From Halomonas sp. (GTDB taxonomy: Bacteria; Pseudomonadota; Gammaproteobacteria; Pseudomonadales; Halomonadaceae): a stretch of DNA of 39,381 nt. This document shows positions 34,026 through 39,381 of this stretch, in pieces. A program made the translations under genes and the position numbers. The notes under the pieces are model-generated. The model saw only the letters and a list, made by a program, of their open reading frames with translations. It was not told where the DNA came from and made no database searches. The stretch's first letter is position 1. Every line of letters starts with the position of its first letter. The stretch spans positions 1 to 39,381 of the forward strand of contig PUOM01000107.1 of assembly GCA_003552795.1 (NCBI GenBank), given 5' to 3'.

Positions 34026-35030
34026 ATGGGCCTGCTGATCGACGGCAAGTGGCACGACCAGTGGTATGACACCGACAAGCACGGCGGCGAGTTCGTGCGT
34101 GAATCTGCCAAGCTGCGCGACTGGGTGACCCGGAGGGGTGACGCAGGGCCGGATGGCCAGCCGGGGCTGCCCGCGGAGGCGGGGCGCTACCACCTCTATG
34201 TGTCGCTGGCCTGCCCCTGGGCCCACCGCACCATGATCCTGCGCAAGCTCAAGGGCCTCGAGGACCTGGTCGGCCTTTCCCACGTCAGTCCGCTGATGCT
34301 GGACCAGGGCTGGACCTACGACGAATCCGAGGGGGCCAGCGGCGACCCGATCAATGGCGTCGACTACCATCGGGAGCTCTACACCCTGACCGATCCCCAC
34401 TACACCGGACGCGTGACGGTGCCGGCGCTATGGGACAAGCAGACGGGCCGCATCGTCAACAACGAGTCGGCCGAGCTGCTGCGCATGTTCAACGGCGCCT
34501 TCGATGAGCTGTCCGGCAATCGCCTCGATTTCTACCCCGAGGACCTGCGCGAGACCATCGATGCGGTCAACGCCGATGTCTACGACCATATCAACAACGG
34601 CGTCTACAAGTCGGGCTTCGCCACCGAGCAGGCGGTCTACGAGAAGCACGTGGTGGCGCTTTTCGAGTCTCTCGACCGCATGGAGGCGCGCCTGGCGCAG
34701 CACCGCTATCTGGCCGGCGAGTGGTTGACCGAAGCCGATATTCGTCTCTTCACGACCCTGGTTCGCTTCGATGCCGTCTACCACGGCCACTTCAAGTGCA
34801 ACCTGCGCCGCATCGAGGACTACCCGAACCTCTCGCACTACCTGCGGGAGCTCTACCAGTGGCCGGGCATTGCCGAGACTGTGGACTTCGACCACATCAA
34901 GCGCCACTACTACTACAGCCACGACACCATCAACCCGACCCGCATCGTGCCCCGCGGCCCGCTGCTGGATCTGGAGCGTCCCCACGACCGCGAGCGCCTG
35001 ACGGGCAAGGGCATTCGCGAGAAGGTATAA
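34026..35030 (+). CDS. yqjG: Glutathionyl-hydroquinone reductase (YqjG/ECM4 type)
   Basis: A 334-residue Xi-class glutathione transferase that removes glutathione from glutathionyl-hydroquinones. The catalytic cysteine is C63 in SLACPWAHR, the same position as in Escherichia coli YqjG, and the C-terminal helical GST domain is complete. The start MGLLIDGKWHDQWYDT equals the normal family N-terminus, and GAGGAGA lies eight bases upstream, so the ATG 45 bp earlier is not used. It follows the LysR gene on the same strand. Its stop codon is followed immediately by four heptamer repeats. Confidence 0.94.
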   Translation: MGLLIDGKWHDQWYDTDKHGGEFVRESAKLRDWVTRRGDAGPDGQPGLPAEAGRYHLYVSLACPWAHRTMILRKLKGLEDLVGLSHVSPLMLDQGWTYDESEGASGDPINGVDYHRELYTLTDPHYTGRVTVPALWDKQTGRIVNNESAELLRMFNGAFDELSGNRLDFYPEDLRETIDAVNADVYDHINNGVYKSGFATEQAVYEKHVVALFESLDRMEARLAQHRYLAGEWLTEADIRLFTTLVRFDAVYHGHFKCNLRRIEDYPNLSHYLRELYQWPGIAETVDFDHIKRHYYYSHDTINPTRIVPRGPLLDLERPHDRERLTGKGIREKV

Positions 35031-35061
35031 AAGCTGGAAGCTGTAAGCTTTAAGCTGTAAG
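35031..35061 (+). repeat. Tandem heptamer array (AAGCTnn)4
   Basis: Directly after the yqjG stop codon come AAGCTGG, AAGCTGT, AAGCTTT, AAGCTGT and AAG with no interruption. This is a 7-bp tandem array next to a copy of the intergenic repeat. Confidence 0.85.
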
Positions 35062-35063
35062 TA

Positions 35064-35139
35064 ACCCCTCAGGGGCAATCTCGGCGCCTTTTTAGGCGAA
35101 CCTGCCGCCAGCGCCGAGAAAAATCTGGGGATTCCCCAG
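35064..35139 (-). repeat. Intergenic repeat, copy D
   Basis: The reverse complement reads CTGGGGAATCCCCAG, ATTTTTCTCGGCGCTGGCGG, CAGGTTCGCCTAAAAAGG, CGCCGAGATTGCCCCTGAGG. It matches copies B and C nearly base for base but lies 28 kb away. CTCGGCGC (35080-35087) and GCGCCGAG (35111-35118) form an 8-bp stem. Confidence 0.85.
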
Positions 35140-35209
35140 AAGTCGCCCCCAAGTCCTGTGGCGCGAGAAGGGGTGCAAAGCAGCTGTGCCTCGCCACCTC
35201 GTTTGGGGC

Positions 35210-35659
35210 TCAGGCGTTTTTAGCCAGCCAGCGGTCCAGGGCGTTGGCGAACTCGCGGCGGTCTCCGTCGGAGTAGCCCTTGGGCCCGCCGGTGTGCTCG
35301 CCGCTGGCGCGCATGGTCTCCATAAAGTCCCTCATCTGCACCCGCGCGCGGATATTGTTCTCGTTCAGGGCCTCGCCGCGGGTGGTCATCACCTTCGCAT
35401 CACGTTCGATGGCCGCCATGGCCAGCGGCAGGTCAGAGGTGATCAGCAGGTCACCCGGCTGGATGCGTTCGACGATCTCGTCGTCGGCGGCATCGAAACC
35501 CTGGCTGACCGCCAGCGACTTGACCCACCGTGAGCGGGGCAGCGGCACCGTATGGTTGGCCACGAACCAGGCGGATGTCGAAGTGCGTTCGGCGGCACGC
35601 ACGATGATCTCACGCGCCACCTTGGGGCAGGCGTCGGCGTCGACCCACAGCGTCGGCAT
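35210..35659 (-). CDS. yaiI: YaiI/YqxD family (DUF188) protein
   Basis: A 149-residue conserved protein. The N-terminus LWVDADACPKVAREIIVRAA is the family signature, with the Asp residues of a PIN/NYN-like nuclease fold. The later segments DLLITSDLPLAM and a Gly-Gly-Pro motif near the C-terminus are also typical. RNase activity is suspected from the fold but the function is not established. GGGAGA precedes the ATG at 35659. It appears to be monocistronic, and lies beside repeat copy D. Confidence 0.92.
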   Translation of the reverse strand: MPTLWVDADACPKVAREIIVRAAERTSTSAWFVANHTVPLPRSRWVKSLAVSQGFDAADDEIVERIQPGDLLITSDLPLAMAAIERDAKVMTTRGEALNENNIRARVQMRDFMETMRASGEHTGGPKGYSDGDRREFANALDRWLAKNA

Positions 35660-36105
35660 GGAGCGTCTCCCGGAGTAGAAAGAAGGGCAGGCCCGGCGAA
35701 ATGGCTGGCCAGGTCAGGATGGCGATGTTAGCATGCGTCCTTCCTCGCATGTGCTGACCCCACCATCATGTACGACGCCATCACCGCCGGTCCTGGACCG
35801 AGCACTGGATGAGCGCCGCAACGCCAGGCCCAGCGCTATCGCTGTTGCGCCCCAAGCGTTCGAATTGTGTAGATGGAGCGCCAACGAGATCCCGCCACTC
35901 TGGCGAGATCGGCGCAAATGGTCGCCACAGGGTTCCTGATCGCCATCCTCGATGGCACGGACCCGATGCCTGGTGCGACCGGCGTCCCCGACTCCGATGT
36001 CTCGTGTTGCGATTCGTTAAGAGCGCAGCGCGCCTGACCGTATTGCCTGCGTCAGGGACGCCCATGAATTTTTGCCGGCAACCCCGGCCTACCAAGGTGT
36101 GATTG
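35660..36105. other. Intergenic region, probable long leader of deaD
   Basis: These 446 bp contain no credible gene. Short open frames exist on both strands but match nothing recognisable. TTAGCAT near 35727 lies in the divergent start of the region. CCTGAC (36033-36038) and GTCAGG (36051-36056) form a 6-bp stem with a 12-base loop about 50 bp before the deaD start. Genes of the csdA/deaD family often have long regulatory leaders, so part of this may be transcribed. Confidence 0.45.
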
Positions 36106-37806
36106 ATGACCTCGACTTCTGTCGCTTCGCCGAGCTTCGGTGACCTCGCTCTGCTGCCCGCCGTTCTGTCTGCCGTCGAGACTCTGGGCTACGAGACTCC
36201 CTCTCCGATCCAGATTCAGACCATTCCGGCCCTGCTGGAAGGTCGTGACATGCTGGGCCAGGCCCAGACCGGCACCGGCAAGACCGCTGCCTTCGCGCTG
36301 CCGCTGCTGTCGCGTATTGACCTGACTCGCCGTGAGCCGCAGGTGCTGGTGATGGCACCGACCCGCGAGCTGGCCCAGCAGGTGGCCGTCTCCTTCAGCC
36401 GCTATGGGCAGAACCTCAAGGGTATGGAAGTCGCTACCCTGTGTGGCGGCCAGGAGTACCGCGAACAGCTGGGCGCGCTGAAGCGCGGCGCCCAGGTGGT
36501 GGTGGGCACCCCGGGCCGGATCATCGATCACCTGGATCGCGGCAGCCTCAAGCTCGACGGCCTCTCCGCCCTGGTGCTCGACGAAGCCGACGAGATGCTG
36601 CGCATGGGCTTTATCGACGACGTCAAGCGCGTGGTCGCCGATACCCCCAAGGAAGCTCAGCGGGTCTTCTTCTCCGCGACTCTGCCGACCGAGATCGAGC
36701 GCATCGTCAACCGCTACCTGGTTGACCCGGTAAAGGTGGCCATCGAGTCGCGCACCACCACCGGCGAGAACATCGAGCAGCGCCTGGTGCGCGTCGACGG
36801 TGGCGCCAAGCTGGAAGCGCTGTCGCGCATCCTCGAGGTGGAAGCGGTGGATGCCGCTATCGTCTTCGTGCGCACCCGGGCCGCCTGCACCACCCTGATG
36901 GAGCAGCTCTCCGCCCGTGGCGTCAACGTCGCCAGCCTCTCCGGTGATCTGGACCAGAGCCTGCGCGAGCGCACTATCCAGCGTCTCAAGCGCGGCAAGG
37001 TCGACGTGCTGATCGCCACCGACGTTGCCGCTCGCGGCCTCGACGTGCCGCGCATCACCCACGTCTTCAACTATGACCTGCCCCAGGACTCCGAGGCCTA
37101 TACGCACCGCATCGGCCGCACAGGTCGTGCCGGGCGTAACGGCATCTCGATCACCTTCGTGGGCTTCCGCGAAGGCCGCAAGGCGGGCTGGATCGAGCAG
37201 GCCACCGGTCAGAAGATGGCCGAGATGGAAGTGCCCGACGAGGCCGCCATCCGCGCCCATCGCGACGAGGTCTTCCATCAGAAGGTGATCGCCGCGCTGA
37301 CCGCCGGCGCCGAAGAGCAGCGTGCCCTGGTGGGCCGTCTGGTCGAGGAGGGCTACGACCCCGTCGAGCTGGCCTGCGCCTTCGCTCGCCTGGCCCGCGC
37401 CGACGAGGCGCCCATCGGCCGCCTGCAGGCGCCGCGCAAGGAGCGCGCGCCCCGCGACGCCCGCGACAGCAAGCCGCGCCGGGATCGCGGCCCCAGCGAG
37501 GGCATGACCCGCTATCGCGTCTCCGTGGGCCACAAGGATGGCGTCAAGCCCGGCCAGCTGGTCGGTGCCCTGGCCAACGAAGGCGGCATCGAGGGGGCCC
37601 GTATCGGTCGCATCGATATCCGCACCTCCTTCTCCGTGGTGGAGCTGCCCAGCTCCCTGCCGGCCAGCATCCTGGCCAAGATGGCCCGCGCCCGCGTCGC
37701 TGGCCGTGCCCTGGAGATCAGCGAGGACAGCGGTGCTCCCGAGCGTGCCCCGCGCCGTCGTCGCGAGGACGGTGACGCGCCGATTCGTCGCCCTTCGCGC
37801 GCCTGA
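36106..37806 (+). CDS. deaD: DEAD-box RNA helicase of the DeaD/CsdA type
   Basis: A 566-residue ATP-dependent RNA helicase used in ribosome assembly and cold adaptation. Seen motifs are the Q motif (FGDLALLPAVLSA... TPSPIQ), Walker A AQTGTGKT (53-60), PTRELA, TPGR, DEAD (159-162), SAT (190-192) and HRIGRTGRAGR. Residues about 464-550 form the DbpA/CsdA-type RNA-binding domain (RYRVSVGHKDGVKPGQLVGA), and an Arg-rich tail ends the protein. Length is slightly below that of Escherichia coli CsdA. ATG 36106 follows AAGGTG by eight bases; the TTG one codon earlier is unlikely. Confidence 0.95.
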   Translation: MTSTSVASPSFGDLALLPAVLSAVETLGYETPSPIQIQTIPALLEGRDMLGQAQTGTGKTAAFALPLLSRIDLTRREPQVLVMAPTRELAQQVAVSFSRYGQNLKGMEVATLCGGQEYREQLGALKRGAQVVVGTPGRIIDHLDRGSLKLDGLSALVLDEADEMLRMGFIDDVKRVVADTPKEAQRVFFSATLPTEIERIVNRYLVDPVKVAIESRTTTGENIEQRLVRVDGGAKLEALSRILEVEAVDAAIVFVRTRAACTTLMEQLSARGVNVASLSGDLDQSLRERTIQRLKRGKVDVLIATDVAARGLDVPRITHVFNYDLPQDSEAYTHRIGRTGRAGRNGISITFVGFREGRKAGWIEQATGQKMAEMEVPDEAAIRAHRDEVFHQKVIAALTAGAEEQRALVGRLVEEGYDPVELACAFARLARADEAPIGRLQAPRKERAPRDARDSKPRRDRGPSEGMTRYRVSVGHKDGVKPGQLVGALANEGGIEGARIGRIDIRTSFSVVELPSSLPASILAKMARARVAGRALEISEDSGAPERAPRRRREDGDAPIRRPSRA

Positions 37807-37856
37807 TAGCGGCAAGCTGACGGCCCGGCGGCTTTCGCCGCCGGCCTGAACGCCCA

Positions 37857-37886
37857 GCGCCCCGCACCGGAAACGGTGCGGGGCGC
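37857..37886 (+). terminator. Strong terminator hairpin after deaD
   Basis: A 13-bp perfect stem, GCGCCCCGCACCG and CGGTGCGGGGCGC, closes a GAAA tetraloop and is followed by TGTCGTTT. A smaller GGCGGC-TTTC-GCCGCC hairpin lies just before it (37827-37842). Confidence 0.75.
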
Positions 37887-37940
37887 TGTCGTTTGCGGCG
37901 GGGTTCAAGAAGCGAGCCTCGAGGCCTGGCCCCTGCCCCC

Positions 37941-38666
37941 TCAGGCGTGCTTGGCCACCCTGGCCACCGCCTCGGCAAAGCGTGCCAGCAGCGAGCTGGC
38001 CTCGGGCGTGGCGGTAACGCCGGCGAGCAGCGCCTCGGGGTCCTGGCCCTGGTCGCGCAGCTTGTCGACCTGACGGGCCAGGTAGGCGCGCATCACCTCA
38101 GGCGTGAACTCGGGATGAAACTGCACGCTCCACTGGCGCGGGCCGTAGCGCAGGGCCTGGTAGGCATCGTGGGCGTTGCGGGCCAGCACCAAGGCACCTT
38201 CCGGTGCCTCGAGCACCGACTGGGCGTGGGTCAGCTGGGCCGGGAAGCGCTCCGGCAGCTGGCCGAGCAGGGCATCATCGCGGCCGGCCTCGGTCAGGGC
38301 CACCGAGTGGGTGCCGGATTCGCGCCCTGCCGGATGATAGTCGCTCACCCCGCCCAGGGCTGCCGCCATCAGCTGGTGGCCGTAGCAGACCCCGAGCATC
38401 GCCGTGTTGCGCTCCATCGCCTGGCGAAGCCACGGCTTCAGGGCTTCGCTCCAGGGTTCGGCGTCGCTGACCATGGCGTGGGAGCCGGTGATGTAAAGGC
38501 CGTCGATCTCCGTCAGGTCGGGCAGCGGCTCATGGCGGGCGTCGAAGATGGCGGCGTCGAAGCCGGCAGCGGCCAGGGCCTTCTGGAACAGCGCCTCGAA
38601 GTCGCCGTGAGCCTCCACCACCTCGGGGAAGGCGTCGCCGGTCTTGACGATCAGCAGTCGGGGCAT
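37941..38666 (-). CDS. Class I glutamine amidotransferase (GMP synthase-like)
   Basis: A 241-residue stand-alone glutaminase-fold protein. The triad is C94 (GVCYGHQ), H184 and E186 (QFHPEF). No synthetase domain is attached, so it is not GuaA; related stand-alone proteins hydrolyse gamma-glutamyl compounds or have no known substrate. ATG 38666 is preferred to one 14 codons upstream because AAGGAGA lies eight bases before it. Its start lies 19 bp after the argE stop on the same strand, so the two are probably one operon. Confidence 0.88.
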   Translation of the reverse strand: MPRLLIVKTGDAFPEVVEAHGDFEALFQKALAAAGFDAAIFDARHEPLPDLTEIDGLYITGSHAMVSDAEPWSEALKPWLRQAMERNTAMLGVCYGHQLMAAALGGVSDYHPAGRESGTHSVALTEAGRDDALLGQLPERFPAQLTHAQSVLEAPEGALVLARNAHDAYQALRYGPRQWSVQFHPEFTPEVMRAYLARQVDKLRDQGQDPEALLAGVTATPEASSLLARFAEAVARVAKHA

Positions 38667-38685
38667 GGGGCTCTCCTTGAGAGGA

Positions 38686-39381
38686 CTAGTCGTGGCACAG
38701 CCGTTCACCCAGCGCCACCATGAAGCGTGCGCCGGCCTCGAGCTGCTCGCGCTCGATATACTCGTCGGGCTGGTGGGCCTGGCCGATGCTGCCGGGGCCG
38801 CAGATCACCGTGGGCAGCCCCCGGCGCTGGAACTGGCCCGCCTCGGTGGCGTAGGCCACGGCCCCGGCGGGGCGCTCGCCGAGCAGGGCGTGGCAGAGCG
38901 CCAGCACCTCGGCGTTGTTGTCATCGGCGAGCGCCGGCACCGTCTCGTTGAGCGCCTGGGTGACGATGGAGGCCTCCGGGGCGCGGCTGCGCATCTCGGC
39001 CTCGAGCTCGGCGGCCCGGGCGTTGACTCGGCCCACCAGCGCCTCGAAGCGGTCCGACGGCAGATGGCGGATCTCCCACTCGAAGGTGCACTCCCGAGCC
39101 ATGATGTTGATCGCCGTGCCGCCGGCGATCTTGCCCACGTGCAGGCTCGAGTGCACCACGTTGAAGGCCTCGTCCACGCGCCCCTCGGCCTTGAGCTCGG
39201 CCATCACCTCCTCGATATAGGTGACCAGCTTGGCCGCCACGTGGATCGCCGAGACTCCCTGATTCACCTGGCTGGAGTGGCTGGCGCGGCCGGTAACGGT
39301 GGTGCGCAGGTTGGTGGCGCCCTTGTGGGCCACCACCGGGTGCATCAGGGTCGGCTCGCCGACGATCACCGCGGCGGGCAG
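38686..39381 (-). CDS. argE: Acetylornithine deacetylase (N-terminal part missing)
   Basis: The last 231 residues of an M20-family metallopeptidase; the 5' part lies beyond the right edge and the frame is open to the last base. The dimerisation (lid) domain (VVAHKGATNLRTTVTGRASHSS) and the C-terminal catalytic lobe with the metal-binding histidine in GQAHQPDEYI are present, and YATEAGQFQ and CGPG match ArgE. The enzyme removes acetate from N-acetylornithine in arginine synthesis. Other M20 deacetylases are possible, but the sequence fits ArgE best. The glutamine amidotransferase gene follows 19 bp later. Confidence 0.87.
   Translation of the reverse strand: MPAAVIVGEPTLMHPVVAHKGATNLRTTVTGRASHSSQVNQGVSAIHVAAKLVTYIEEVMAELKAEGRVDEAFNVVHSSLHVGKIAGGTAINIMARECTFEWEIRHLPSDRFEALVGRVNARAAELEAEMRSRAPEASIVTQALNETVPALADDNNAEVLALCHALLGERPAGAVAYATEAGQFQRRGLPTVICGPGSIGQAHQPDEYIEREQLEAGARFMVALGERLCHD

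Noticed and set aside
35733-36102. Small genes in the gap before deaD
   Set aside because: Several short frames on both strands overlap one another, lack ribosome sites and resemble no family.

Overview
The window is one stretch of a high-GC bacterial chromosome with the gene content of a marine or halophilic gammaproteobacterium, most like Halomonas and relatives. The reasons are the 3-hydroxypropionate/malonate-semialdehyde locus of the kind described beside DMSP genes in Halomonas, YqjG, YaiI, CsdA-type helicase and Prx5-type genes of gammaproteobacterial type, REP-like palindromes, and short GGAG-type ribosome sites. The taxonomy is inference from family resemblance. No rRNA, tRNA, CRISPR array, prophage or complete insertion sequence was seen.

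Layout. 1-1132 (minus): chaC followed by a threonine-dehydratase-type gene cut by the left edge. 1272-1838: NnrU-like membrane protein. 1859-6327: a LysR regulator divergent from mmsA (dddC-like) and a GMC flavoprotein (dddA/hpdH-like). This probably converts 3-hydroxypropionate to malonate semialdehyde and then acetyl-CoA, and a clear GATAT-N11-ATATC box lies in the divergent promoter. 6328-7347: cold-shock protein gene with a long leader, then about 600 bp packed with copies of an intergenic repeat. 7348-11185: SLC13-type carrier with RCK_C domains, carboxylesterase, and a stand-alone trpB.

11282-17603 is the most unusual part. A PAS-only protein is followed by four membrane genes joined by ATGA overlaps: a fused MbhD-NuoK/MnhC subunit and three NuoL/M/N-MrpD-like subunits. 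There are no hydrophilic redox subunits and no MrpE, F or G. It looks like a reduced complex I/Mrp-related ion-translocating module of unassigned function.

17600-24277: PhoH-type ATPase, patatin-like lipase, a membrane diguanylate cyclase that looks foreign and abuts a relic of a GNAT acetyltransferase, a Prx5-type peroxiredoxin, a pirin and a YcaC-type hydrolase. 24480-31713: a LysR regulator, two divergent L,D-transpeptidases, an ABC exporter and an M23 endopeptidase; the last group points to envelope and peptidoglycan work. 32050-35030: a second pirin divergent from a LysR gene, then YqjG glutathionyl-hydroquinone reductase. 35031-39381: heptamer repeats, a further copy of the intergenic repeat, YaiI, DeaD helicase with a long leader, and argE (cut by the right edge) followed by a class I glutamine amidotransferase.

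Several neighbourhoods share a theme of quinone or redox stress (Prx5, two pirins, YcaC, YqjG). Two genes, csp and deaD, belong to families that are commonly cold-induced, and both have long upstream leaders here.
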